A model generated the notes under the pieces. It saw nothing but the letters and a program-made list of their open reading frames with translations, was not told where the DNA came from and did no database searches. The position numbers and the translations under genes are program-made. Source: Anaerolineae bacterium (lineage in GTDB: Bacteria; Chloroflexota; Anaerolineae; Aggregatilineales; Phototrophicaceae). From it: DNA of 64,000 nt. Of this stretch, positions 53,086-61,345 are shown one piece after another. The DNA lies in assembly GCA_017303635.1 (NCBI GenBank), contig JAFLCG010000014.1:62001-126000 (forward strand), in the 5' to 3' direction. How positions within the stretch are numbered: the stretch's first letter is position 1; every line of letters begins with the position of its first letter.

Positions 53086-53418
53086 CTAACCTTGTGCAAA
53101 CATGGTCTGGAGCTTCATCGCCATGCCCATATCGCCTTCAATCTTGATTTTTCCGCTCATGAATGCCTGCATCGGATTCATTTTGCCTGTTGAAACTGCA
53201 TACCAGTCGTCAGCCGCAGCTTTCAAAGTCATCTTGGGGTTTTCAGCCGCACCTTCACCTGCTTCACACGTACCATCTGCAATCTTCAGCCAGAACATCC
53301 CACCATTATCACCGCTCAGATTAAACTGGATAGTGGCATTGACGCCTTGGGCCTTGTCTGCAATGAGCCGTGTAGCCATTGCTGGGAAAATCTGGGCGAT
53401 TTCCTGGACGGTTGCCAT
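53086..53418 (-). CDS. SCP2 sterol-carrier-domain protein
   Basis: 110-aa single-domain protein. QGVNATIQFNLSGDNGGMFWLKI, followed by TLKAAADDWYAVSTGKMNPMQAFMSGKIKIEGD, matches the SCP2 fold that binds lipids or acyl-CoA in a hydrophobic groove. ATG at 53418 has AAGGAG 10 nt upstream. Convergent with the HEAT gene and divergent from the LysM-M23 gene. The ligand is unknown. Confidence 0.9.
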   Translation of the reverse strand: MATVQEIAQIFPAMATRLIADKAQGVNATIQFNLSGDNGGMFWLKIADGTCEAGEGAAENPKMTLKAAADDWYAVSTGKMNPMQAFMSGKIKIEGDMGMAMKLQTMFAQG

Positions 53419-53475
53419 TTTCTGTAAGCTCCTTGTGAAAGATACGGTCCAAGTAACCGAATCTTGGTTTAACAG

Positions 53476-55068
53476 ATGCCTCACAGTATACAGCAATTAA
53501 GGGACATTTTCAGCTTGTTGCACGTTTCCGCTAGTAGTAGGTATCGGCTCTTAGCTCTTCTAGTTCTAGTATTGGTGGTAGTGGCCTGTTCACCACGGCA
53601 GACCATTGTGATTGTCATCACCGCCACTCCGACTAATTCGATGCCGGTGACAGTTTCACCGACCGCCGTGGTTGATTCAGTTATAGTCGTTGAACCTACA
53701 CAAGATCTCCGTGTCGCTCAAGCGACCCATTATACGGTTCAATCCGGCGATACATTGTCGTTAATTGCTTTACGCAATAACACCACTATCGAAGTATTGG
53801 TAAGTCTGAATTCCCTACCAAATCCTGATATATTGGAAGTGGGGCAGGTTTTGAACCTGCCAGCGACTACTACTATTGCCACCTCTGATGAACTGCTTTT
53901 ACCAGACCAACTGTTGGTCCGTGGTCCCTATACATCTACCTTTAATGTTGCTGACTTCATCAATCAACAGCCGGGGCATATTCGCACGATAGCCGAGATG
54001 ATCGGCACAGAATTGACGCTGTATAACGCCAGTGAAATTGTCCAGCAAGTCGCGCTCGAGTTCAGCGTTGATCCACGTTTGCTATTGGCAACACTGGAAT
54101 ACCAAGCTGGTTGGTTAACACAATCGACCATTCCTGAACCGCAAAATATGTACCCTATCGTTGATACCCTAGCAATAGACGGGGTAGATCGACGTGGGTT
54201 ATATCGCCAACTAGCGTGGACAGCTAACCAACTGAACTGGGGTTTTTACAGTTGGAAGTATTATGGCAATCAATTTATCACCTTTCCGACGGGTGAGCGG
54301 ATTACACTAGGGACAGCCCTGAATGCGGGGACGGTTGGCCTGCGTTATCTGGTTAGTCGGTTTAGCACCGCCACTAATTGGGAAGCCGATGTGCGTGGCC
54401 TGCTGGCAACCTACCAACGCATCTTCGCATTACCCGAATTATCACCCACCGACTACATCACTGGAGTGGATTTTCAACAACCGGTGTTGGAATTGCCTTT
54501 TCGGACAGGGGACATCTGGTTCTATACCGGTGGGCATCATGGCGGATGGGGCAGGGGAAGCGCATGGGGGGCAGTAGACTTTGCTCCCCCTGATGAACGC
54601 CCACCTGGAAGTCCATCCTGTTATGTGTCAGAGTTTCCTGTCACCGCAGTCGCCGACGGCATCGTTGCCCGCAGCGGTGATGGAACCGTCATTCTCGATC
54701 TGGATGGGGATGGCAATGAGACCACGGGTTGGACAATTCTCTACTTGCATATCGCTACCGATGGGCGAATTCCTGCTGGATCAATAGTAGGCACCGGAGA
54801 CCCGATTGGCTTTCCCTCTTGCGAAGGTGGAGTCTCCAATGCAACACATATGCACATTGCTCGTCGGTACAATGGAGAATGGATTCCAAATGCCTGCGAT
54901 GATTGTTTACAACCCCGGATGCCATTTCCTGCGTTTGTCATGAGCGGTTGGAGCTTCTATGGACTGGCCGACCAAGAATATCAAGGCTATGCCACTCTGA
55001 GTGGTAACCTTATCGTCGCAGAACAAGGGCGCATCGACGTGAATAATCGTATAGAGCGCCCGCAATGA
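53476..55068 (+). CDS. LysM lipoprotein with C-terminal M23-type peptidase domain
   Basis: 530 aa. Lipoprotein signal with lipobox VVAC (~38), LysM (YTVQSGDTLSLIALRNN...LEVGQVLNLP, ~85-130), a helical middle region (~150-330), then an M23 peptidase domain. The zinc motifs are of the LasA/beta-lytic type: GGHHGGWGRG with downstream GAVDFAPP (Asp), and HMHIAR (HxH) near the end. It probably cleaves peptidoglycan crosslinks at the cell surface. Cys pairs (SPSCYVSEFP; PSCEGG; ACDDC) could form disulfides. ATG at 53476. Overlaps the following SH3 gene by 4 nt (ATGA). Confidence 0.85.
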   Translation: MPHSIQQLRDIFSLLHVSASSRYRLLALLVLVLVVVACSPRQTIVIVITATPTNSMPVTVSPTAVVDSVIVVEPTQDLRVAQATHYTVQSGDTLSLIALRNNTTIEVLVSLNSLPNPDILEVGQVLNLPATTTIATSDELLLPDQLLVRGPYTSTFNVADFINQQPGHIRTIAEMIGTELTLYNASEIVQQVALEFSVDPRLLLATLEYQAGWLTQSTIPEPQNMYPIVDTLAIDGVDRRGLYRQLAWTANQLNWGFYSWKYYGNQFITFPTGERITLGTALNAGTVGLRYLVSRFSTATNWEADVRGLLATYQRIFALPELSPTDYITGVDFQQPVLELPFRTGDIWFYTGGHHGGWGRGSAWGAVDFAPPDERPPGSPSCYVSEFPVTAVADGIVARSGDGTVILDLDGDGNETTGWTILYLHIATDGRIPAGSIVGTGDPIGFPSCEGGVSNATHMHIARRYNGEWIPNACDDCLQPRMPFPAFVMSGWSFYGLADQEYQGYATLSGNLIVAEQGRIDVNNRIERPQ

Positions 55069-55898
55069 GGTTTTATGCTATGAGAGTACCATATCGGAGA
55101 TGGGTCGTTCTACTGGTTTCTACGACGATACTATTTGCCATCACCACGCTCGTTGCCGCGCAGGATGGCCCCACGCCAACTGCGGCGCAGATCACATTGC
55201 CACTAGCTCCAACAGCCACTGCAGCCACTGCAGTCCCGACAATTACACCGCTTCCAACACAACCGCAGGGAGCGCTGCTGGAGGCAATTACAGAGGCCAA
55301 TGTTCGGTCAGAGGCTGACCCTTCAGGTGATCTGCTCGGCACAATAAAAGCCGGTGAAACCTATCCTGTTATTGGACGCTATTTTCGCTGGTATCAGTTT
55401 CGCTTCCCCTTATCCCCAACCAATACTGGATGGGTGTTTGAAGAATTGGTCACCATTACGGGTGATACCAGCGCGATTATTGATTTGGCGAGTATTCCTA
55501 CTGCAACACTGGACCCAATCCAGGCTGTACAGGCAGAAACCCTGGCTGCGGTGACAGCAACACCCGGTGCTGTTTTCACATTAACGGCACAATCCCTATC
55601 GATACCTCTTCCTATCCAGGGACAGTCAAGCCAATCTGCACAGAATCCAGTCAATAACTTACCTGAATCCCAACCTCAAATTCTGCCAACCTACACTTTC
55701 CCCGCCAACGTGGCTATGCTGCCACCAGACGATGCTTATTCAGTCAATCGACCGTTAACTTCATCATCTTCCGATGGATTGGATGCTCCTTCAACTTCAC
55801 GGCAACCCACTGGCACACTTCCGCCGATACTCCCAATCAGCCTACTGATCGGGGCAGGTATTCTAGGCCTCTTGATTAGTGCTGGCATGCGCCGTTAA
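55065..55898 (+). CDS. Membrane-anchored SH3-domain protein
   Basis: 277 aa. N-terminal signal peptide (VVLLVSTTILFAITTLVAAQ), Pro/Thr-rich linker, one bacterial SH3 domain (~70-140: TEANVRSEADPSGDLLGTIKAGETYPVIG, ending NTGWVFEELV), a low-complexity linker and a C-terminal transmembrane helix (PILPISLLIGAGILGLLIS) with a short basic tail. Coupled by ATGA to the M23 lipoprotein, suggesting the SH3 domain helps localise that enzyme to the wall. The second ATG at 55080 is a possible start. Confidence 0.82.
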   Translation: MRFYAMRVPYRRWVVLLVSTTILFAITTLVAAQDGPTPTAAQITLPLAPTATAATAVPTITPLPTQPQGALLEAITEANVRSEADPSGDLLGTIKAGETYPVIGRYFRWYQFRFPLSPTNTGWVFEELVTITGDTSAIIDLASIPTATLDPIQAVQAETLAAVTATPGAVFTLTAQSLSIPLPIQGQSSQSAQNPVNNLPESQPQILPTYTFPANVAMLPPDDAYSVNRPLTSSSSDGLDAPSTSRQPTGTLPPILPISLLIGAGILGLLISAGMRR

Positions 55899-55900
55899 AC

Positions 55901-55938
55901 AAAAAGAGCCTGGTCACTTCAATGACCAGGCTCTTTTT
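55901..55938. terminator. Bidirectional terminator
   Basis: A 16-bp perfect stem AAAAAGAGCCTGGTCA/TGACCAGGCTCTTTTT with a 6-nt loop; serves the SH3 gene and the convergent iron-sulfur carrier gene. Confidence 0.9.
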
Positions 55939-55953
55939 GTTATATCGCTTGAA

Positions 55954-56379
55954 CTAATGACTGCAGCTGCTGCAACCACCACTTGATTCCGTTCCGCTGT
56001 CGTTCGCCGTACGGAAGGAATGACCGCAACCGCAGCTCGAAACTGCATTCGGATTATCGATGCGGAAACCACCACCCATCAGGCTGTCTACATAGTCAAT
56101 CACTGCGCCCTGCAGGTAAATCAGGCTCGTGGGATCAACTACCAACTTGACGCCATCAATCGAAACGACGCGATCATGATCGCGAGCAGCTTCTTCAAAG
56201 GCCATACCATACTGCATACCGGAACAACCACCACCTGAAACGAATACACGCAGGGCATGGTTGGGGATATTACGCTGTTGAAGCAGATTCTGGATGATCT
56301 GCACAGCGGCAGGTGTTACAGTGAGGAGTGGTTGAGTTTCAACTGCCGGAGAGATCATCTCCAATTCATTGATTGCCAT
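55954..56379 (-). CDS. A-type iron-sulfur carrier protein (ErpA/IscA/SufA family)
   Basis: 141-aa carrier for Fe-S cluster delivery. The three cluster cysteines are at GGGCSGMQYG and SCGCGHSF (C-x~65-C-x-C). The C-terminus is extended with a Ser/Gly/Cys/His tail (GGCSSCSH), adding two Cys beyond the family core. The N-terminal extension (MAINELEMISPAVET) is short. ATG at 56379 with GGGAGAA upstream. The next-upstream region carries a 14-bp inverted repeat that could be its operator. Confidence 0.92.
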   Translation of the reverse strand: MAINELEMISPAVETQPLLTVTPAAVQIIQNLLQQRNIPNHALRVFVSGGGCSGMQYGMAFEEAARDHDRVVSIDGVKLVVDPTSLIYLQGAVIDYVDSLMGGGFRIDNPNAVSSCGCGHSFRTANDSGTESSGGCSSCSH

Positions 56380-56723
56380 CTTGCGTTCTCCCGGTCATTA
56401 CACAATTAGATCCTATGGCTTGCAGTATAGCACCTTCGCGATTATCAAGTCAATAAAACCAGATAGATAAAATCGGGACAAATGTTCCGATTTTATCTAT
56501 ACGTATGTGATAGCATTTAAGCGGTGTTTCTGAAAATGTAGACATCGAATGAGAAGCATCTAAAGGCTTATGCAACTGGTGGTAGCATCTATACTCATAC
56601 GCGCCAAACGTCAGCGACATTCAACTAAGTGGCAGTAAGTTCCCTTGGTTCCACCTAAATCGTCGCTTTTTGGTGAAAACAGGAGAGCTACCCGCGCCGA
56701 AAATAACATCAAAGGAGAGTAAA

Positions 56724-56789
56724 ATGGCGACAACACTGCATACCCTCGCCATATCCTCCAGCGAGAGTTTCCTCGTTTGTGTCATTTGA
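56724..56789 (+). CDS. Possible 21-aa peptide with strong Shine-Dalgarno
   Basis: ATG at 56724 preceded by AAAGGAGAG with 4-5 nt spacing, a very strong ribosome site. The product begins MATTLHTLAISSSESF and ends VCVI; its C-terminal half is hydrophobic. It ends 28 nt before the pheA -35 box, so it does not read into the pheA transcript start and is not a classic phenylalanine leader (one Phe only). Coding is supported only by the ribosome site. Confidence 0.35.
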   Translation: MATTLHTLAISSSESFLVCVI

Positions 56790-56816
56790 CTGACTAAACT
56801 TGGCTCAGTGGCCTAA

Positions 56817-56846
56817 TTGACGCCCTCTCCCTATCCATGCTAGTAT
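56817..56846 (+). promoter_or_regulatory. Promoter of pheA
   Basis: TTGACG (56817-56822), 18-nt spacer, TAGTAT (56841-56846, extended by AC), placing the start about 56853 and leaving a short leader before the pheA ribosome site AGAGGAG. Confidence 0.65.
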
Positions 56847-56873
56847 ACGCCCCTGTCTACAGAGGAGATTATC

Positions 56874-57716
56874 TTGGCTGATTTGATCGCATTCCAGGGT
56901 ATTCATGGAGCTTATTCTGAACAGGCCATTCGGCAGCATTTTGGGGATTCAGCAGAAGTCTTCCCAACGCCCGGTCTGACTGAACTGTTTTCGACTATTC
57001 AAAGTGGTAAAGTTCGATATGGGATGTTACCCATCGAGAACGCGCTGGCAGGTGCGGTGAGTCAGGCTTACGAGTTGTTGATGGACTCCGACCTGCGAAT
57101 TCAGGCGGATGTTGTCCTGCATGTTCATCATGCCTTGATGGTCCCACCTGGCACCAATTTCGAATCAATCCGTTTCGTGCGTTCTCATCCTCAAGCTCTA
57201 GCCCAGTGTGAGCAATACATCCGCCGTAACGGCTGGAAGCCGGTTCCCTGGTACGATACTGCCGGATCAGCTAAAGACCTAGCAGAGAATCCGCTACCAG
57301 ATACGGCAGCCATTGCCAGTCCGCTGGCTGGTAAGCTCTACAAGCTGGACGTGCTCGAAACAGAGATTGAAGACGTTGCGTTTAACTTCACACGCTTCTT
57401 TGTCCTCGGTGACGATGATCCAACTCTCGGTGAATACAACAAGACTTCGATTGTATTTGCTACCCGCAACCGACCAGCAGCACTTTATGAGTGCTTAGGC
57501 GAGTTTGCTTCACGGGGGATCAATATCACCCGCATAGAGTCCAGACCACGACGAAATCGTCCATGGGAACCTGTCTTTTACCTCGACTTTGAGGGGCATT
57601 GGCATGAGCCGCATTGTCAGGAACTCCTGGCACGTCTCCTGCAGCGAGCCTCAATGGTCAAAATGTTGGGCTCCTATCCAGCCGTCAAAACGTCGCAGAG
57701 TTCCGTAGGTCTTTAA
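56874..57716 (+). CDS. pheA: Prephenate dehydratase
   Basis: Converts prephenate to phenylpyruvate in phenylalanine synthesis. 280 aa without a chorismate mutase domain. Catalytic domain begins FQGIHGAYSEQA; the TRF motif lies in FNFTRFFVLG; the C-terminal ACT regulatory domain has NITRIESRP (Phe-binding ESRP). TTG start at 56874 with AGAGGAG 6 nt upstream. Followed by asd after 22 nt, forming an amino-acid biosynthesis operon with hisD. Confidence 0.95.
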   Translation: MADLIAFQGIHGAYSEQAIRQHFGDSAEVFPTPGLTELFSTIQSGKVRYGMLPIENALAGAVSQAYELLMDSDLRIQADVVLHVHHALMVPPGTNFESIRFVRSHPQALAQCEQYIRRNGWKPVPWYDTAGSAKDLAENPLPDTAAIASPLAGKLYKLDVLETEIEDVAFNFTRFFVLGDDDPTLGEYNKTSIVFATRNRPAALYECLGEFASRGINITRIESRPRRNRPWEPVFYLDFEGHWHEPHCQELLARLLQRASMVKMLGSYPAVKTSQSSVGL

Positions 57717-57738
57717 GCAACTGCCATAAGGTGTACAC

Positions 57739-58821
57739 ATGCAGAATAAACTCGGTGTAGCTATCCTCGGCGCAACCGGCGCAGTCGGTCAGCGGTTCAT
57801 TCAGTTGCTGGAAAATCATCCCTGGTTCTATGTAGCTGAAGTGGTCGCATCTAGCCGTAGTGCTGGGCAGACCTATCGCAGCGCCACCAACTGGGTCTTA
57901 GATGGTAATCCGCCTGCCAGCGTGTCCGAATTAGTCGTGAAACCTCTTGATGCCAACCTGGACTCGGTGCTGGTTTTTTCGGCACTACCCAAAGAAGCCG
58001 CCGAAACCCGAGAAATTGAGCTTGCTAGTGTCGGTCATATCGTTTGTACCAATGCCTCCACCAATCGTATGCTCGAAGACGTTCCATTGCTGCTGCCAGA
58101 AGTAAATGGTTCACATTTGAATTTGCTTCAGCGTCAGAGAAGTGAGCGCGGATGGAAAACGGGGGCGCTGGTTGCTAACTCGAACTGCACCGCCATGCCA
58201 GTTGTGATGGCCCTCGCACCATTGAAGCAGTTCGGCATCAGCAAGATTCAAGTAGTCAGTCAACAAGCCATCAGTGGGGCAGGTTATCCGGGTGTCGCCT
58301 CGTTGGATATCCTTGACAATATTATCCCCTACGTAAGCGGGGATGAGCAAAAGCTGGAAACTGAAACACTGAAGATGCTTGGTGAATTCGTCGGTGGACA
58401 TATTCAGTGGCTAGATAGCCTGGTCAGTGCAACTTGTACGCGTGTTCCCGTCATTGACGGACATATGGTCACGGTTTCTGTCTCTCTGGATAGCAAACCC
58501 AGCCTTGATGAAGTGATTGCCACGTGGGAGAGCTACAGGGGGTATGAGCCTGTTGCCATGTTACCATCTGCACCCCAGCCCCCTCTTGAGTATCACACCC
58601 AAATTGATCGCCCTCAGAGCCGTCGAGATCGAAATGCCGGGAATGGTATGGCAACCTCTATCGGCAGACTTCGGGAGTGCCCCATACTGGGGTACAAGTT
58701 TGCAGCACTTTCGCACAATACGATTCGTGGGGCAGCTGGTTGCAGTATTCTCAATGCGGAACTCATGGCAGTTGAGGGCTATATTCCAGAATTCACCCCG
58801 CATGATGTAGTACACGCCTGA
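57739..58821 (+). CDS. asd: Aspartate-semialdehyde dehydrogenase (archaeal/fungal type)
   Basis: Reduces aspartyl phosphate to aspartate semialdehyde for Thr, Met and Ile (and DAP-route lysine). 360 aa; NADP site GATGAVGQRFIQLL, catalytic Cys in NSNCTAMP, QQAISGAGYPG and active-site region CTRVPVIDGH. The HPWF and saGxxY spacing matches the archaeal/fungal-type subgroup. Since lysine in this organism appears to use the AAA/LysW route, Asd would serve Thr/Met/Ile. Followed by sqdB after 11 nt. Confidence 0.94.
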   Translation: MQNKLGVAILGATGAVGQRFIQLLENHPWFYVAEVVASSRSAGQTYRSATNWVLDGNPPASVSELVVKPLDANLDSVLVFSALPKEAAETREIELASVGHIVCTNASTNRMLEDVPLLLPEVNGSHLNLLQRQRSERGWKTGALVANSNCTAMPVVMALAPLKQFGISKIQVVSQQAISGAGYPGVASLDILDNIIPYVSGDEQKLETETLKMLGEFVGGHIQWLDSLVSATCTRVPVIDGHMVTVSVSLDSKPSLDEVIATWESYRGYEPVAMLPSAPQPPLEYHTQIDRPQSRRDRNAGNGMATSIGRLRECPILGYKFAALSHNTIRGAAGCSILNAELMAVEGYIPEFTPHDVVHA

Positions 58822-58832
58822 CATAGATCCTT

Positions 58833-60035
58833 ATGCGCATATTGATTGCAGGCGTTGATGGTTATCTTGGCTGGCCGCTCGCTCAACATCTGGCAATGCG
58901 TGGGCATCTCGTTGGTGGCATTGATAACCAACTCAGGCGGCGTTTGGTAGCCGAGGTAGGGAGTGTCAGTGCTATTCCCATCGCTACGATGGACGAGCGA
59001 CTGAGCGCCTTTCACGAACATTTTGGGGCTAGACTCCGCTACTATTCTGTTGACCTGCTTGATTACGACGCGCTCGCAAATGCTTTGCGTGATTTCCAGC
59101 CTGAGGCAGTTGTCCATCTGGCAGAAATACCTTCAGCACCTTATTCAATGAGAGGGCCAACCGAGTCCGTTTTCACTCAGCAAAATAATGTACTCGGCAG
59201 CCTAAACCTTCTTTGGGCAATGAAGGAAGAATCGCCTAATGCTCATTTACTCAAATTAGGGACAATGGGTGAATATGGCACGCCAAATGTCGATATTCCT
59301 GAGGGCTTTTTTGAAGTTGAGTTTCGTGGTCGCCGCGATGTGCTGCCATTTCCGCGCCAAGCAGGAAGCTTCTATCACTGGAGCAAAGTTCACGATTCCA
59401 ACAATATTATGTTTGCCTGCCGCATCTGGGGTTTGAGCGCAACTGACGTCATGCAAGGTATCGTCTATGGTATCTGGAATTCTACACAATCTAGTGATTC
59501 GCGCCTTTCGAATCGCTTCGACTTTGACTCTGAGTTTGGTACGATAATTAATCGATTCTGCTGCCAGGCAATCATTGAACACCCACTATCGGTGTATGGA
59601 CATGGCGGTCAACGGCGCAGTTTCTTGCCAATCCAGGATTCAATCAATTGCATGACTCTGGCATTGGAACACCCTCCTAAGAAGGGGGAATATCGGGTAT
59701 TGAATCAGTTTGATCGCTTTATGTCGATCTATGAACTTGCAGAGCTTGTTCGTCGATCCGCTTTGCATCTCGGTATAGATGTACAGATTTCTAGCCATGC
59801 TAATCCGCGTAATGAAGTCGAAAACCACTACTATAATCCTGATCGGAATCTCCTGAAGGATTTAGGTTATCAACCTCAATATGATCCTGATGAACTCACC
59901 CAATCCATGATGGAGTCTTTAATCCCGTGGAAAGATCGCATTGAAGCACATCGGAATGTACTCATTCCCAATGTTCAATGGGATGGGTCACACCGAACAG
60001 CATCCAAGCTAAATACGAAGGGCAATACAGCATGA
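58833..60035 (+). CDS. sqdB: UDP-sulfoquinovose synthase (SQD1/SqdB-like)
   Basis: NAD-dependent SDR-family enzyme that makes UDP-sulfoquinovose from UDP-glucose and sulfite for the sulfolipid SQDG. 400 aa. Family hallmarks are GVDGYLGWPLAQHLAMRGH (NAD site), KLGTMGEYGTPNVDIPEG around the substrate-binding Thr, and YHWSKVHDSNN with the catalytic Tyr-Lys; all match SQD1. The glycosyltransferase that finishes SQDG (SqdX/SqdD) is not in this window. It lies between asd and hisD and overlaps hisD by 4 nt (ATGA), an odd place for lipid synthesis. Confidence 0.9.
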   Translation: MRILIAGVDGYLGWPLAQHLAMRGHLVGGIDNQLRRRLVAEVGSVSAIPIATMDERLSAFHEHFGARLRYYSVDLLDYDALANALRDFQPEAVVHLAEIPSAPYSMRGPTESVFTQQNNVLGSLNLLWAMKEESPNAHLLKLGTMGEYGTPNVDIPEGFFEVEFRGRRDVLPFPRQAGSFYHWSKVHDSNNIMFACRIWGLSATDVMQGIVYGIWNSTQSSDSRLSNRFDFDSEFGTIINRFCCQAIIEHPLSVYGHGGQRRSFLPIQDSINCMTLALEHPPKKGEYRVLNQFDRFMSIYELAELVRRSALHLGIDVQISSHANPRNEVENHYYNPDRNLLKDLGYQPQYDPDELTQSMMESLIPWKDRIEAHRNVLIPNVQWDGSHRTASKLNTKGNTA

Positions 60036-61345
60036 CCGTGCAATTCTGGGAAATTGACAAAATCAGTGCGGATGAGTTAGCGCGAATCAAGCGCCGCGCC
60101 GAGATTGATATCCGTTCACTACTGCCATTGGCCCAGGATGTCATTCAACGAGTGCAAGCAGAAGGCGATACGGCCGTCATCGACTACGCCCGTAAGTTTG
60201 ATGCCCCCAACTTCACAATTGAAGCTCTTCGGGCTACGCCAGAGGATTTTGCTGCTGCTCGAAAGGCTGTAGCAGATGACGTGTATGAAGCGATTGTGGC
60301 AGCTCATGCCAATATCAAACAATTTCATGAAGAACAGTTGCCTGAATCCATGTGGTTCACCGAACTTCAACCCGGAGTTATGGCTGGTGAACGAATCACA
60401 CCAATTGCCAGTGTTGGGCTTTACGTACCGAGAGGGAAGGGGGCCTTCCCATCTGTGATGCTGATGCTAGCAACTCCTGCCAAAGCGGCTAACGTATCCC
60501 GTATTGTGGTCGTCACGCCGCCTACGCCGGAAGGAAAAGCAGATGCCGCCTCTTTAGTAGCAGCTGAAGTCTGCGGGATCAATGAAGTCTATGTGGTCGG
60601 CGGAATGCAGGCAGTTGCGGCATTGGCCTATGGAACGGAAACTATCCCGCGAGTAAGTAAAATCATCGGACCTGGCAGTAGTTATGTCTCCGCTGCCAAA
60701 CGCCTCTTGTATGGTGTAGTGGATGTTGGTTTACCAGCTGGGCCCAGTGAGTCCATTATCCTTGCGGATGAATCGGCTGACCCGCGTCTGGTTGCACTCG
60801 ATTTGCTGGTAGAGGCAGAACACGGCCCAGAATCAGCAGCGATTGCGGTTACACACAGTCGGGAAGTGGCCGATGAAGTTTTGCGAATACTGCCTGAGTA
60901 CATCAATGAGTTACCCGCATGGAGGCAGAAATTTGTCCAAACGGTTTTGAGCAATTATGGTGGTGTGATGCTCACCCGAAGCATTGATGAGTCCATTGCG
61001 TTTGTGAATGACTATGCGCCTGAGCACTTGGAACTACTTACTGCGGAACCGTTTGTGACCCTAAACCGGATTCAGAACGCTGGAGAAGTGCTACTAGGGT
61101 CAAATACGCCCATTCCCATCGCAAATTACTGTCTAGGTTTGAATGCGATTCTGCCGACCGGCGGCTTTGCCCGGAGCTTTTCATCTGTAAGTGTGCATGA
61201 ATTCTTGAAACGCACCGGTGTAGGATATCTTTCACGCGAAGGGTATCTCCGTTTACAAGGCACTACCGCAACACTTGCCGACTATGAAGACTTTCCTGCC
61301 CATGCCATGGCAATCCGCAAACGGAACGAAATCCTGGGACTATGA
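60032..61345 (+). CDS. hisD: Histidinol dehydrogenase
   Basis: Oxidises histidinol to histidine in two NAD steps. 437 aa; PRGKGAFPSVML, GPGSSYVSAAKR, GPSESIILADE and VEAEHGPES (zinc/catalytic region), then SVHEFLKR near the C-terminus. ATG at 60032 overlaps the sqdB stop; an upstream extension to 59978 lies inside sqdB and is rejected. Its 3' end overlaps the kinase-like gene by 4 nt. Confidence 0.96.
   Translation: MTVQFWEIDKISADELARIKRRAEIDIRSLLPLAQDVIQRVQAEGDTAVIDYARKFDAPNFTIEALRATPEDFAAARKAVADDVYEAIVAAHANIKQFHEEQLPESMWFTELQPGVMAGERITPIASVGLYVPRGKGAFPSVMLMLATPAKAANVSRIVVVTPPTPEGKADAASLVAAEVCGINEVYVVGGMQAVAALAYGTETIPRVSKIIGPGSSYVSAAKRLLYGVVDVGLPAGPSESIILADESADPRLVALDLLVEAEHGPESAAIAVTHSREVADEVLRILPEYINELPAWRQKFVQTVLSNYGGVMLTRSIDESIAFVNDYAPEHLELLTAEPFVTLNRIQNAGEVLLGSNTPIPIANYCLGLNAILPTGGFARSFSSVSVHEFLKRTGVGYLSREGYLRLQGTTATLADYEDFPAHAMAIRKRNEILGL

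Larger units (their letters stand above)
56380..56873. other. 494-bp intergenic region with inverted repeat, small ORF and pheA promoter
   Basis: Three things are visible. First, a 14-bp inverted repeat ATAGATAAAATCGG/CCGATTTTATCTAT at 56463-56500 with a 10-nt spacer, about 85 bp upstream of the iron-sulfur carrier start; it could be an operator or terminator hairpin. Second, a potential structured segment with AGCGAC (~56610) and GTCGCT (~56670) pairing, ahead of a small ORF. Third, a sigma70-like promoter for pheA. Nothing else is recognised and no known riboswitch is identified. Confidence 0.45.

Noticed and set aside
56724-56789. Phenylalanine leader peptide for pheA
   Set aside because: Only one Phe, no terminator after it, and pheA has its own promoter downstream of the ORF.
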